DNA of 64,000 bases from Ruminococcaceae bacterium UBA1036 (lineage in GTDB: Bacteria > Bacillota > Clostridia > Oscillospirales > Acutalibacteraceae), in NCBI GenBank assembly GCA_002316805.1, contig DCEF01000020.1, positions 199,899 through 263,898 of the forward strand, read 5' to 3'. Made by a program: the position numbers and the translations under genes. Below are positions 15,659 to 24,255 of this stretch, piece by piece. Under the pieces are notes generated by a model. That model had not been told where the DNA came from. It saw nothing but the letters and a program-made list of their open reading frames with translations, and searched no databases. Position 1 is the first letter of the stretch; each line of letters begins with the position of its first letter.

Positions 15659-16825
15659 TCAGGCAGTAATAATACGCGCCCTGATAACTTCTTCGATATC
15701 TTCAAGTTTCTGCGGCGTCACTTTTTCCGTACTTCCTGTCACGTCAATTATAGTGTAAGCGTAGTCTTTCTTTGCCTTGCTCTGCATATTTTCAATGTTA
15801 ATGCCTGAGCTGGCAAGAAAGCCCGACAGCTTGCCTATAGTGTTCGGCACGTTGCGGTGGAACAGGCAGATACGCATAAATTCCCCACGCGGCATTGAAA
15901 CAGCCGGCATATTTACGGAATTATGTATATTGCCGTTTTCGAGGTATTCTTTAAGCTCATCTGCCGCCATGCGCGCGCAGTTGTTTTCCGATTCCGGCGT
16001 CGAAGCACCGAGGTGAGGCACAGCTATTACGTTTTCCACGCCAAGCAGGCTGTCATCAGGAAAATCCGTAACATAGCACGCGACCTTGCCTTTTTTGACG
16101 CCTTCAAGCAAAGCGCCGTCGTCAACAAGTCCGCCGCGCGCAAAGTTCAGCAGGCGCACGCCATTTTTCATTTTCGCAATAGCATCCGCATTTATCATGT
16201 TCTTTGTGCTCGGCATAAACGGAACGTGTATCGTAATATAATCGCTTTTCTTAAATATTTCGTCAAGTGAGCGTGCATGGCGCACAGAGCGTGAAAGCCC
16301 CCACGCTGCATCTACAGAAAGGTAAGGGTCATACCCGTAAACGGTCATGTCAAGTGAAGAAGCCGCATTTGCTACAAGCGTGCCCACAGCTCCAAGCCCT
16401 ATGACGCCGAGCGTTTTGCCTGCAATCTCCGGGCCTGCAAAGTTGCTTTTCCCTTTTTCTACAAGTTTACCGACTTCGTCGCCTTTGCCTTTAAGCGAAA
16501 ATGCCCACTCAACAGCAGGTATAATACGGCGTGAAGACAGAAGCAGGGCTGCAACTACAATTTCTTTTACGGCGTTTGCATTTGCGCCCGGCGTGTTGAA
16601 AACGACTATGCCGTTTTCGCTGCAGCGGTCGAGTGGGATATTGTTCACACCCGCGCCGGCACGCGCAATGGCAAGAAGGTTTTTCGGGAACTCCATCTCA
16701 TGCAGCGAAGCCGAGCGCACAAGTATGGCGTCTGGTTTTTCCTCCGTACTGTCGACCATATACCCTTCCCCGAAGCGCTTTGTTCCGGCAGGCGATATTT
16801 TATTAAGGCATTTAATATGGTACAT
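15659..16825 (-). CDS. serA: D-3-phosphoglycerate dehydrogenase
   Basis: 388 residues. Oxidises 3-phosphoglycerate to 3-phosphohydroxypyruvate, the first step of serine synthesis. N-terminal substrate domain (LLAIARAGAGVNNIPLD), NAD-binding domain with GKTLGVIGLGAVGTLVANAA, catalytic region (LLNFARGGLVDDGALLEG with Arg; VIAVPHLGASTPESEN with His), and a C-terminal ACT domain (NIENMQSKAKKDYAYTIIDV) for serine feedback. This is the short type without the intervening domain. It lies 18 bp downstream of serC. Confidence 0.95.
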   Translation of the reverse strand: MYHIKCLNKISPAGTKRFGEGYMVDSTEEKPDAILVRSASLHEMEFPKNLLAIARAGAGVNNIPLDRCSENGIVVFNTPGANANAVKEIVVAALLLSSRRIIPAVEWAFSLKGKGDEVGKLVEKGKSNFAGPEIAGKTLGVIGLGAVGTLVANAASSLDMTVYGYDPYLSVDAAWGLSRSVRHARSLDEIFKKSDYITIHVPFMPSTKNMINADAIAKMKNGVRLLNFARGGLVDDGALLEGVKKGKVACYVTDFPDDSLLGVENVIAVPHLGASTPESENNCARMAADELKEYLENGNIHNSVNMPAVSMPRGEFMRICLFHRNVPNTIGKLSGFLASSGINIENMQSKAKKDYAYTIIDVTGSTEKVTPQKLEDIEEVIRARIITA

Positions 16826-16843
16826 TCCTATGCAGCCTCCATT

Positions 16844-17929
16844 TCAGCCGTTTTCTTTTTCGAATTTTTTCATAAAGCTTACGAGTTTCTCAACGCCTTC
16901 CACCGGCATTGCATTGTAAATAGAAGCACGCATGCCGCCTACAGTGCGGTGGCCCTTGATGTTTACAAATCCGTTTTCGGCAGCGGCAGCTATGAACTTA
17001 GCGTCCATTTCCTTATTCCCCGTTACAAACGGTACATTCATGATGGAACGGTCCTCTTTTACGACTGTGCCGTGGAAAAGCTTAGAACTGTCGAGGAAAT
17101 TGTAAAGGATACCTGCCTTTTTCTCATTGATTTTCTTCATCTCGCCAAGGCCGCCAACCGTATTTTTAAGCCAGTCAAGCACAAGGCCGCAAATGTAAAT
17201 AGCATAGCACGGCGGAGTGTTAAACATTGAACCATTGTCGGCATGCGTCTTGTAATTAAGCATTGTAGGTATCTTTTCCATAGCATGGCCTATGAGGTCT
17301 TCGCGTATGATGACAACCGTAAGGCCTGCCGGACCCATGTTTTTCTGCGCGCCGGCGTAAAGCACGCCGAACTTCGAAACATCCATCGGCTGGCTTAAAG
17401 CACACGAAGAAATATCGGCTACAAGCGGCACGCTGCCCGTCTGCGGCAGCTCATGGTAAGTCGTGCCATAAATTGTATTGTTCATGCATATATGAAAATA
17501 ATCAGCATCTTTTGTGAACGTTGACGGGTCAAGCTTCGGGATGTATGTAAACGTCTTATCCTTTGAAGAAGCCACAACATGCGCGTCGCCATAGCGGGCT
17601 GCTTCTTTGTAAGCTTTTGTTGCCCACTGGCCCGTAAGCACGAAATCGGCCTTATTGCTTCCGTTCATAAGGTTAAGCGGCACCATTGCAAACTGCATAG
17701 AGGCACCTCCCTGAAGGAACAGCACTTTATAATTATCCGGTATCTGCATCATTTCACGGAGTAAACTCTCCGCAGAACAGATGATGTCCTCAAAATCTTT
17801 AGATCGATGGGACATCTCCATAACTGACTGGCCGCTGCCTTTGTAGTCAAGCATTTCATCCGCTGCACGGCGGAGAACAGGTTCGGGCAGCATTGAGGGG
17901 CCTGCGGAAAAGTTGTAAACTCGTTTCAT
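16844..17929 (-). CDS. serC: Phosphoserine aminotransferase
   Basis: 361 residues. PLP-dependent conversion of 3-phosphohydroxypyruvate and glutamate to phosphoserine. The N-terminus RVYNFSAGPSMLPEPVL, the SVMEMSHRSKDF segment and the PLP-lysine region GVLYAGAQKNMGPAGLTVV are diagnostic. First gene of the serC-serA operon behind a perfect consensus promoter. The phosphatase step (serB) is not encoded nearby. Confidence 0.97.
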   Translation of the reverse strand: MKRVYNFSAGPSMLPEPVLRRAADEMLDYKGSGQSVMEMSHRSKDFEDIICSAESLLREMMQIPDNYKVLFLQGGASMQFAMVPLNLMNGSNKADFVLTGQWATKAYKEAARYGDAHVVASSKDKTFTYIPKLDPSTFTKDADYFHICMNNTIYGTTYHELPQTGSVPLVADISSCALSQPMDVSKFGVLYAGAQKNMGPAGLTVVIIREDLIGHAMEKIPTMLNYKTHADNGSMFNTPPCYAIYICGLVLDWLKNTVGGLGEMKKINEKKAGILYNFLDSSKLFHGTVVKEDRSIMNVPFVTGNKEMDAKFIAAAAENGFVNIKGHRTVGGMRASIYNAMPVEGVEKLVSFMKKFEKENG

Positions 17930-17974
17930 GATTAGCCTCCTGTGACTTTTGAATTTTTTTCAGACAATAAATTC

Positions 17975-18003
17975 ATTATAGTGTCATGTTTTAAAGTTGT
18001 CAA
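17975..18003 (-). promoter_or_regulatory. Perfect consensus promoter of serC-serA
   Basis: Minus-strand TTGACA (17998-18003), 17-bp spacer, TATAAT (17975-17980). The leader to serC is short (about 40 nt), leaving no room for a riboswitch or T-box. Confidence 0.85.
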
Positions 18004-18106
18004 TTAATAAATCTACAAATTTAGTCGACTTTTGTATATTCTTTTATGCCTAAGGCTCAAAGTATAATCCTTTCGGAATATGTCGGTAGTTTTGGACCCG
18101 CAATTA

Positions 18107-18115
18107 TGATATAAT
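18107..18115 (+). promoter_or_regulatory. Extended -10 promoter of the DUF218-pyr operon
   Basis: TGATATAAT is an extended -10 box (TGnTATAAT); no good -35 box is seen. The short leader before 18150 has no visible PyrR attenuator. Confidence 0.5.
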
Positions 18116-18149
18116 TAATGGCAATAACGGTGGCAGGGTGTGTGATACT

Positions 18150-18917
18150 ATGAAAAAAGCCATTCAGATATTCCGCATATTTGTCTTTGCGGCTGCGCTT
18201 GCAGGCTTTGTGTGGTTCCTTATTCCCTCATGGTGGCATGCGCTTAATTTTGCCGGGTGGCTCGGCATTGCAGTATGCCTCCTCCTTATGGCAGGCGCGC
18301 TGTTTTTCCGCAGGATCCTCTCGGCAAGCCGCAGCTCGAAAGCTGCGCGGCGGTTTTTTATTGCCGTCCTCATAATTTTCTGTGCAGGCGCCGGCTGGAG
18401 TTTCGCAATGACATGCTTCATCGTGTCCCAGAAGGCTCAGAAACCGCCAGAAAACGCACCGGCCATCGTTCTCGGTAGCATGGTAAACGGCACCACACCG
18501 TCGGCTGACCTGCAGGCGCGCATAGGCAAAGCTTCTGTTTACCTCAAATCCCATCCCGGTGCCAAATGCATTGCAAGCGGCGGGCAGGGGCCAGGTGAAA
18601 GCATAAGCGAAGCTGATGCGATTAAAAGCGCCCTTATTTCAGGCGGCATTGCGCCTTCCCGCATAATTACAGAAGGCCTGTCGCGCACGACCTTTGAAAA
18701 CCTTCAGAATACGGGAAATATACTTAACAGATACGGTTTTGGGCGGCGCGCCGCCATAATTACGGACGAATACCACGAGTTCCGGGCGTGCTCCATAGCA
18801 CACTCGCTGCATATTGAGCCATATGCCGTTCCGGCAGAAACACCATGGTATATTGTTTCTTCCTGTTGGGCGCGCGAAGTGCTCGCGCTGACAAATTATT
18901 TCCTTTTCATCGGCTGA
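18150..18917 (+). CDS. YdcF/ElyC-family (DUF218) membrane protein
   Basis: 255 residues from ATG 18150 (an in-frame GTG at 18138 lies in the purine-rich leader). Three N-terminal hydrophobic segments (about 6-25, 34-54 and 70-95) anchor the protein; the outer domain is DUF218: APAIVLGSMVNGTTPSADL, CIASGGQGPGE, SEADAIKSALISGGI, and IITDEYHEFRACSIA. Family members such as SanA and ElyC affect cell-envelope synthesis, but their chemistry is unsettled. It lies 19 bp before pyrC on the same strand, so it is probably the first gene of the pyrimidine operon, although a functional link is not evident. Confidence 0.75.
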   Translation: MKKAIQIFRIFVFAAALAGFVWFLIPSWWHALNFAGWLGIAVCLLLMAGALFFRRILSASRSSKAARRFFIAVLIIFCAGAGWSFAMTCFIVSQKAQKPPENAPAIVLGSMVNGTTPSADLQARIGKASVYLKSHPGAKCIASGGQGPGESISEADAIKSALISGGIAPSRIITEGLSRTTFENLQNTGNILNRYGFGRRAAIITDEYHEFRACSIAHSLHIEPYAVPAETPWYIVSSCWAREVLALTNYFLFIG

Positions 18918-18936
18918 TTTAAAAATGGAGGAGCTC

Positions 18937-20235
18937 ATGCAAAATCTGCTGATACATTCCGTACATATATTAGATTCTTCAGATAATACAGACACAGTTG
19001 GGGATATCCTTGTTAAAAACGGGAAAATTGTGCAAAGGGGCGGAAACATCACGTGCTGCGGTGCACGTGAAATCGACGGCCGCGGCCTCACTGCTTCTCC
19101 AGGCCTTGTAGACATCCACGTCCATCTGCGCGACCCCGGCCAAGTACAGAAAGAAGACGTCTTTTCCGGCTGCCGCGCTGCCGCCGCAGGCGGAGTTACA
19201 AGCCTTATGTGCATGCCGAACACCATACCGCCTATAGACACTCCCGAAACGGTAAAATATATTTTGGATAAGGCGAAAAAAGCCGACGCTCGCGTTTACG
19301 TCTGCGGTGCAGTTTCGAAAGGCCTTTGCGGGCAGGAAGCCGCCTGCTGGCGCTCACTTAAAGAAGCGGGTGCCGTCGCGCTGAGCGATGACGGCCGGCC
19401 GGTTGCAAGCTCAGCGCTTATGGCACGTGCCATGCGCGACGCGCAGCGGCTTGGCCTTGCAGTGTGCGCACACTGCGAAGATGCTTCACTCTCCACCGGC
19501 GGAAAGATGAATGAGGGAAAAATTTCGGCTAAGCTCGGCGTAAATGGGATTCCCGCCGCTGCCGAAAACTGCGGCACAGCGCGTGAAATATCACTTGCCG
19601 CGTCATACGGTGTGCCGGTTCACATATGCCACGTTAGCACAGCCGTTTCCACCCAGATGGTGCGCTGTGCGAAGCAGCACGGTATTCCCGTAACGGCCGA
19701 AACAGCACCGCACTACTTCAGCCTTACGGAAAACGAATTGCTTTCGCGTGACGCCGACTTGCGTATGAACCCGCCGCTCCGTACTGAAAAAGACCGCCTT
19801 GCCGTCATAGAAGGCCTGCGCGACGGAACCATAGACGCAATAGCGACAGACCATGCCCCGCACACACCGCACGAAAAAGCTGATTTCCTTTCCGCGCCAA
19901 GCGGCGCCATTGGCATGGAGACAAGCCTTGCCGCAGGCATCACGTACCTTGTCAAGCCCGGATATATTACGCTCATGCAGCTCCTGCGGCTGATGACATG
20001 CTCACCGGCAGATATTATCCACATAGGCACCGGCACGCTGCAGCCCGGTGCGGACGCAGACATCGTTTTGTTTGCGCCTGACGAAGAATGGACCGTAGCA
20101 CCGGACAAACTGCATGGCAAAAGCCGCAACGCTGTTTTTAAAGGCCGCAGGCTTACTGGCAAAGTCAAACTTACGGTCTGCCGCGGAAAAATCGTTTACA
20201 GCAGCACGGTTTATAAAAAGCAGGAAAATATATAA
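18937..20235 (+). CDS. pyrC: Dihydroorotase
   Basis: 432 residues from ATG 18937, preceded by GGAGGAG at 18927-18933; the upstream ATG at 18925 overlaps that site. Cyclises carbamoyl-aspartate to dihydroorotate. Zinc-binding motif DIHVHLRDPG, then SLMCMPNT, later VPVHICHVST and the IDAIATDHAPHTPHEK signature, all intact. Type I dihydroorotase of the Firmicute PyrC kind. Part of pyrC-pyrF-pyrK-pyrD; pyrB and pyrE are not in the window. Confidence 0.97.
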   Translation: MQNLLIHSVHILDSSDNTDTVGDILVKNGKIVQRGGNITCCGAREIDGRGLTASPGLVDIHVHLRDPGQVQKEDVFSGCRAAAAGGVTSLMCMPNTIPPIDTPETVKYILDKAKKADARVYVCGAVSKGLCGQEAACWRSLKEAGAVALSDDGRPVASSALMARAMRDAQRLGLAVCAHCEDASLSTGGKMNEGKISAKLGVNGIPAAAENCGTAREISLAASYGVPVHICHVSTAVSTQMVRCAKQHGIPVTAETAPHYFSLTENELLSRDADLRMNPPLRTEKDRLAVIEGLRDGTIDAIATDHAPHTPHEKADFLSAPSGAIGMETSLAAGITYLVKPGYITLMQLLRLMTCSPADIIHIGTGTLQPGADADIVLFAPDEEWTVAPDKLHGKSRNAVFKGRRLTGKVKLTVCRGKIVYSSTVYKKQENI

Positions 20236-20257
20236 AATATATTAAGGAGGAAGAGAC

Positions 20258-21199
20258 ATGGCATTCGACAGGCTGATTGAAAAAATTGCCGAGATGCAGA
20301 ACCCGACTGTAGCGGGCCTTGACCCGAAACTCGAGTATGTGCCGGAATCAATCCAAAGCAGAGCATTTAGCCAATATGGCAGGACGCTTGACGGGGCGGC
20401 GGCGGCAATACTCGGATTCAACCGGAAAATAATCGACGCGCTCTGTGATATTGTGCCGGCCGTCAAGCCGCAGTGCGCATATTACGAAATGTATGGCTGG
20501 CAGGGCATGAAAGCGCTCCATGACACTGTCGCCTATGCAAAATCGAAAGGCATGTTTGTCATTACCGACGGCAAGCGCAACGATATTGGCAGCACCATGG
20601 CGGCATATGCAGCGGCACATCTCGGCGAAACAGATGTCTGCGGCAAAAAGTTTTCCGCTTTTGGTGCAGATGCGCTCACAGTAAACGGCTATCTCGGCTC
20701 CGACGGGATACAGCCGCTCCTCGATGTATGCAGGGAGCAAAATAAAGGCATATTCGTGCTTGTAAAAACGTCCAACCCCTCTTCCGATGAACTTCAGGAT
20801 CAGGCTTTCGAGGGCGGAGAGCTTCTCTACGAAGCCATGGGGCGTTTCTGCGAAGAATGGGGCGCTTCTCTCCCGGGGAAATACGGCTACAGCGGTGTAG
20901 GCGCGGTTGTGGGCGCCACTTTCCCCGCTCAGCTTGCGGAACTGCGCAATAGCATGGCACACACCTTTTTCCTTGTTCCCGGCTATGGCGCGCAGGGCGG
21001 CAGCGCCGAAAGTGTCGCACCGGCCTTTGGCAAAAACGGCTGCGGCGCCGTTGTAAACGCTTCCCGCTCCATCTTATGCGCGTGGAAAGCCCAGAATGAT
21101 TCGCAGGAAAATTTTGCCGAGTGCGCACGCAGTGAAGCAATCTCTATGCGCGACAGCATTATAAAGCAAGTGGGGAAAATAAGCCTTGAAAAAGTATGA
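20258..21199 (+). CDS. pyrF: Orotidine 5'-phosphate decarboxylase (long, type 2)
   Basis: 313 residues, the longer form of the enzyme (the short B. subtilis type is about 240). Decarboxylates OMP to UMP. Features: PTVAGLDPKLEYVP near the N-terminus, the catalytic ITDGKRNDIGST segment with its Lys-x-x-Asp network, VLVKTSNPSS and FLVPGYGAQGG for phosphate binding. AAGGAGG precedes the ATG. The end overlaps the start of pyrK by 14 bp, implying coupled translation. Confidence 0.96.
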   Translation: MAFDRLIEKIAEMQNPTVAGLDPKLEYVPESIQSRAFSQYGRTLDGAAAAILGFNRKIIDALCDIVPAVKPQCAYYEMYGWQGMKALHDTVAYAKSKGMFVITDGKRNDIGSTMAAYAAAHLGETDVCGKKFSAFGADALTVNGYLGSDGIQPLLDVCREQNKGIFVLVKTSNPSSDELQDQAFEGGELLYEAMGRFCEEWGASLPGKYGYSGVGAVVGATFPAQLAELRNSMAHTFFLVPGYGAQGGSAESVAPAFGKNGCGAVVNASRSILCAWKAQNDSQENFAECARSEAISMRDSIIKQVGKISLEKV

Positions 21200-21956
21200 T
21201 GTGCGCAGATGCAGGATTATAAGGCGCAGGCAGCTTTCAGATAATATTTTCGACTTTACCGCCGAAGCCGGAGAGCTTGCGGAAAAAGCCGTACCCGGCC
21301 AGTTCGCACAGATAGCCGTGCCGGGTAAAACGCTCCGGCGCCCAATTTCCATATGCGAAGCCAACAGGCAAAATCAAACCCTGCGTTTTGTGTTCGGCGT
21401 GCGCGGCGAGGGCACCGCTGCCCTTTCAAAATTCCACGTGGGCGATTTTCTCGATATACTTGCGCCCCTCGGCAATGGTTTTTCTCTTGGCGACATATCG
21501 CGCCGCGCGCTGTTCGTCGGCGGTGGAATAGGCGTACCGCCGCTTCTATTGGCAGCAAAGCATTTCGGCAGAAACGCGACGTTTGCCGCAGGTTTCCGCA
21601 CCAGGAGCAGCATTATCTTGAAAGACGATTTCGCTTCTTTCGGCTGCAAAGTCCTCATTGCAACAGATGACGGCTCATACGGCCACCACGGCCTTGTGAC
21701 CGATTTGCTCGGCAGCCTTGAATTTGACGCTGTTTTTGCCTGCGGCCCTCTGCCAATGCTGCGCGCCGTCCGGTGCATAGCTTCGGAGCACGGCGTGCCG
21801 TGCCAGCTTTCGCTTGAAGAGCGCATGGCATGCGGAATCGGCGCATGCCTTGGGTGCGCCGTAAAGCTGCGCCATGAAGACGGCACACCGTATTATGGCC
21901 GGGTATGCCGTGACGGGCCGGTGTTCGATTCACGTATGCTGGACAAAAACTTCTGA
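21186..21956 (+). CDS. pyrK: Dihydroorotate dehydrogenase electron-transfer subunit
   Basis: 256 residues. FAD domain (RRPISICEANR), NAD-binding part (RALFVGGGIGVPPLLLAA, VFACGPLPML) and a C-terminal 2Fe-2S site CGIGACLGC with a fourth Cys in GRVCRDG. It passes electrons from the PyrD flavin to NAD+, so the dehydrogenase is the heterotetrameric class 1B enzyme. It overlaps pyrF and is followed by a 170-bp gap before pyrD. Confidence 0.95.
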   Translation: MKKYDVRRCRIIRRRQLSDNIFDFTAEAGELAEKAVPGQFAQIAVPGKTLRRPISICEANRQNQTLRFVFGVRGEGTAALSKFHVGDFLDILAPLGNGFSLGDISRRALFVGGGIGVPPLLLAAKHFGRNATFAAGFRTRSSIILKDDFASFGCKVLIATDDGSYGHHGLVTDLLGSLEFDAVFACGPLPMLRAVRCIASEHGVPCQLSLEERMACGIGACLGCAVKLRHEDGTPYYGRVCRDGPVFDSRMLDKNF

Positions 21957-22126
21957 CTGTGCCAAAATTATTATAGGTTATGGTTGGGTTGTATCAATCC
22001 GTACAGTATAAAATGTAGCCCAATATACATACTGAGATATTTAAGCCATATTTTATGCTTAAAAAGGCCGACGGCGCTTATACTATGCAGAAAACTGTAT
22101 ATCCCAATAAAAACAGGAGAACAAAA

Positions 22127-23038
22127 ATGGCGAATCTTGAAGTAAACATTGCCGGTGTTAAATTCCACAATCCGGTCATCGCGGCTTCCGGCACATTCGG
22201 CTTTGGGCGCGAATTTTCGGAATTTTACCCGCTGTCTGTTTTCGGCGGCGTTTCGTGCAAAGGGCTCACGCTCGAGGAACGCGCTGGGAACCCGCCGCCG
22301 CGCGTAACTGAAACGCCTGGCGGTATGCTGAATTCGGTTGGCCTTCAAAACCCGGGTGCGGACTATTTCATCAAAAACGACCTGCCGTGGCTCAAAAAGC
22401 AGGGCACAAGGGTTATAGCCAACATTGCGGGGAACACACCCGAAAGCTACTGCAGCATTGCCGAAAAGCTCTCGGATTCACCTGTAGACATGATAGAGCT
22501 CAACATCTCATGCCCAAACGTCAAGCAGGGCGGAATGCAATTCGGCACAACGTGTAAAAGCGCGGCAGAAATCACAAAAGAAGTGCGGAAACACTGCACA
22601 AAGCCGCTCACCGTGAAGCTCTCCCCCAACGTCTCAGACATAGGCGACATTGCAGCGGCAGTCGAAAGCGAAGGCGCAGACGCAATATCAATGATAAACA
22701 CACTCACGGGAATGCGCATAGATATACGGACGCAGAGGCCTGTGCTGCGCAATAACACAGGCGGCCTTTCCGGGCCCGCCGTCTTCCCCGTAGCAGTGCG
22801 CATGGTTTGGCAGGCATACAGGCGCGTGAAAATCCCAATTATCGGCATTGGCGGCATCAGCACATGGCAGGACGCTACCGAGATTATGCTTGCCGGCGCT
22901 TCCGCCGTGCAGATAGGCACAGTCCTTTTTCGTGACCCGTACGCGCCTGTAAAGATAACAGACGGCTTAAGCCATTATCTTGACAAAAACGGCATGGGCA
23001 GCGTTTCGGAACTTACGGGAAAAGCCATACCATGGTAA
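22127..23038 (+). CDS. pyrD: Dihydroorotate dehydrogenase B, catalytic subunit
   Basis: 303 residues from ATG 22127 (AGGAGA at 22115-22120); upstream in-frame codons to 22055 lack a ribosome site. Class 1B enzyme: NPVIAASGTFGFG, substrate loop LNISCPNVKQGG with catalytic Cys, VKLSPN, and FMN-binding IIGIGGISTW and GASAVQIGT. Works with PyrK. The preceding 170-bp gap contains a possible weak promoter (TTGGGT, 17 bp, TATAAA, near 21983-22012), which could give pyrD extra transcription. Confidence 0.96.
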   Translation: MANLEVNIAGVKFHNPVIAASGTFGFGREFSEFYPLSVFGGVSCKGLTLEERAGNPPPRVTETPGGMLNSVGLQNPGADYFIKNDLPWLKKQGTRVIANIAGNTPESYCSIAEKLSDSPVDMIELNISCPNVKQGGMQFGTTCKSAAEITKEVRKHCTKPLTVKLSPNVSDIGDIAAAVESEGADAISMINTLTGMRIDIRTQRPVLRNNTGGLSGPAVFPVAVRMVWQAYRRVKIPIIGIGGISTWQDATEIMLAGASAVQIGTVLFRDPYAPVKITDGLSHYLDKNGMGSVSELTGKAIPW

Positions 23039-23081
23039 TAAACCTATCGGCAGTAAAACTGGGAAAGGAAATACGTAAAGC

Positions 23082-23750
23082 ATGAAAACGACAATGTTCT
23101 TAGTAAGGCACTGCGAAGCAAAAGGAAATACCCTCGGCGTTCTTCAGGGGCGCACAGACTGTGACGTAAGCGGCAACGGGCAAAAACAGCTTGACCTTGT
23201 GGGCCTCAGGCTGCGCAACGAGCCATTTTCCGCTATTTACTCGAGCCCGCTGAAGCGTGCATATAAAACAGCGCAGGCCATAAACCAATACCACCATCTC
23301 GAAATTATAAAAGATGAAAGGCTTGTCGAAATAGACATGGGAAAATGGGAGGGCCTCCCGTGGGCCACAATCGAAAAAGAGGCTCCGGAACAACTCCGCA
23401 TATGGAATGAGGATCCATGGAAATTTGAGGCACCGGGCGGCGAATCCATAGTCCATGTAAGCGAACGCATGTGGGAAGCCGTAAACGATATTGCATCGCA
23501 CAACGGAGGCAATACCGTGTGCATAGTCTCCCATGGTTGCGCCATACGCTCGTTTTTAAGCAGGGCACTGGAAAGGCCTATGAACGATATTCCGTGGAGC
23601 GACAACACCGCGGTAAGCGTTGTTGAAATGGAAAACGGCAAAGCAAACGTGCTTTCGATGAACGACGCCTCGCATATCCCGCCCGAGCTGTCAGTTTACC
23701 GCAGTAGCAGCAGTTCTTCTGTGAATATGGGTAAAAAGGAAGAACAATGA
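23082..23750 (+). CDS. Histidine phosphatase (phosphoglycerate mutase-like)
   Basis: 222 residues. Catalytic RHCEAKGN motif near the N-terminus (Cys replaces the more common Gly), SPLKRAYKTAQAI, and the second histidine in VSHGCAIRSFL. The substrate is not determined; many family members act on phosphorylated metabolites or cofactor intermediates such as alpha-ribazole phosphate. The last four bases overlap the ruvX start (ATGA), so the two genes are translationally coupled. It follows pyrD by 43 bp and may be in the same transcript. Confidence 0.88.
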   Translation: MKTTMFLVRHCEAKGNTLGVLQGRTDCDVSGNGQKQLDLVGLRLRNEPFSAIYSSPLKRAYKTAQAINQYHHLEIIKDERLVEIDMGKWEGLPWATIEKEAPEQLRIWNEDPWKFEAPGGESIVHVSERMWEAVNDIASHNGGNTVCIVSHGCAIRSFLSRALERPMNDIPWSDNTAVSVVEMENGKANVLSMNDASHIPPELSVYRSSSSSSVNMGKKEEQ

Positions 23751-24172
23751 AAATACTTGCAGTTGACCTCGGCAAAGCCCGCACAGGGTTGGCAATATGT
23801 GATAAAGACGAGATACTCGCCTCGCCTGCCGGCGTTATATCAGACTGGAACCGCGAAAGGGTAATAAAAAGGGTAGCTGAGGAAGCCGTCAAAAGCAGGG
23901 CCGAGCAGATAGTTGTCGGCCTCCCGCGCAACATGGACGGCTCCGAAGGTGAAAGCGCACGTAGCGCCCGTGACTTTGCCGAAAAGCTCCGCAACCTTGT
24001 TTCGGTGCCGGTAGTTATGCAGGATGAACGCGGCACAACCGTCACCGCGCACAGCTACCTTAATGCCACAAACACGCGCGGCAAAAAGAGAAAATCGGTC
24101 ATAGATGCCGTGGCTGCAACTGTGATACTTCAGGATTACCTCACATACCGCAAAAACCAAAAAAGCCGCTGA
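23747..24172 (+). CDS. ruvX: Putative Holliday-junction resolvase / pre-16S rRNA nuclease
   Basis: 141 residues, normal for YqgF/RuvX. RNase H-like fold: ILAVDLGKARTGLAICD with the first Asp, VVGLPRNMDGSEG in the middle, MQDERGTTVTA and SVIDAVAATVILQDYL with the last Asp. The family is linked to 5' maturation of 16S rRNA and to junction processing. It overlaps the upstream phosphatase gene. Its stop codon lies inside the terminator hairpin. Confidence 0.93.
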   Translation: MKILAVDLGKARTGLAICDKDEILASPAGVISDWNRERVIKRVAEEAVKSRAEQIVVGLPRNMDGSEGESARSARDFAEKLRNLVSVPVVMQDERGTTVTAHSYLNATNTRGKKRKSVIDAVAATVILQDYLTYRKNQKSR

Positions 24173-24190
24173 AAGCGGTTTTTTATTTAT
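24166..24190 (+). terminator. Terminator of ruvX
   Basis: CCGCT-GAAA-GCGG with a following TTTTTTATTT; the left arm contains the ruvX stop region. Confidence 0.75.
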
Positions 24191-24200
24191 GTATAATAAT

Positions 24201-24237
24201 ACCCTCGGGCAAAACAATACATTATTCGCCTGAGGGT
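24201..24237 (-). terminator. Terminator of the first degV gene (leftward)
   Basis: ACCCTCGGGC (24201-24210) pairs with GCCTGAGGGT (24228-24237); leftward it runs into ATTATTATAC. Confidence 0.5.
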
Positions 24238-24255
24238 AAAACGCAAATATGATTT

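Noticed and set aside
17930..18003. T-box or serine-responsive leader before serC
   Set aside because: The promoter lies only about 45 bp from the start codon, leaving no space for such an RNA.
18116..18149. PyrR-type attenuator before the pyr operon
   Set aside because: Leader is too short and no terminator/antiterminator pair is seen.
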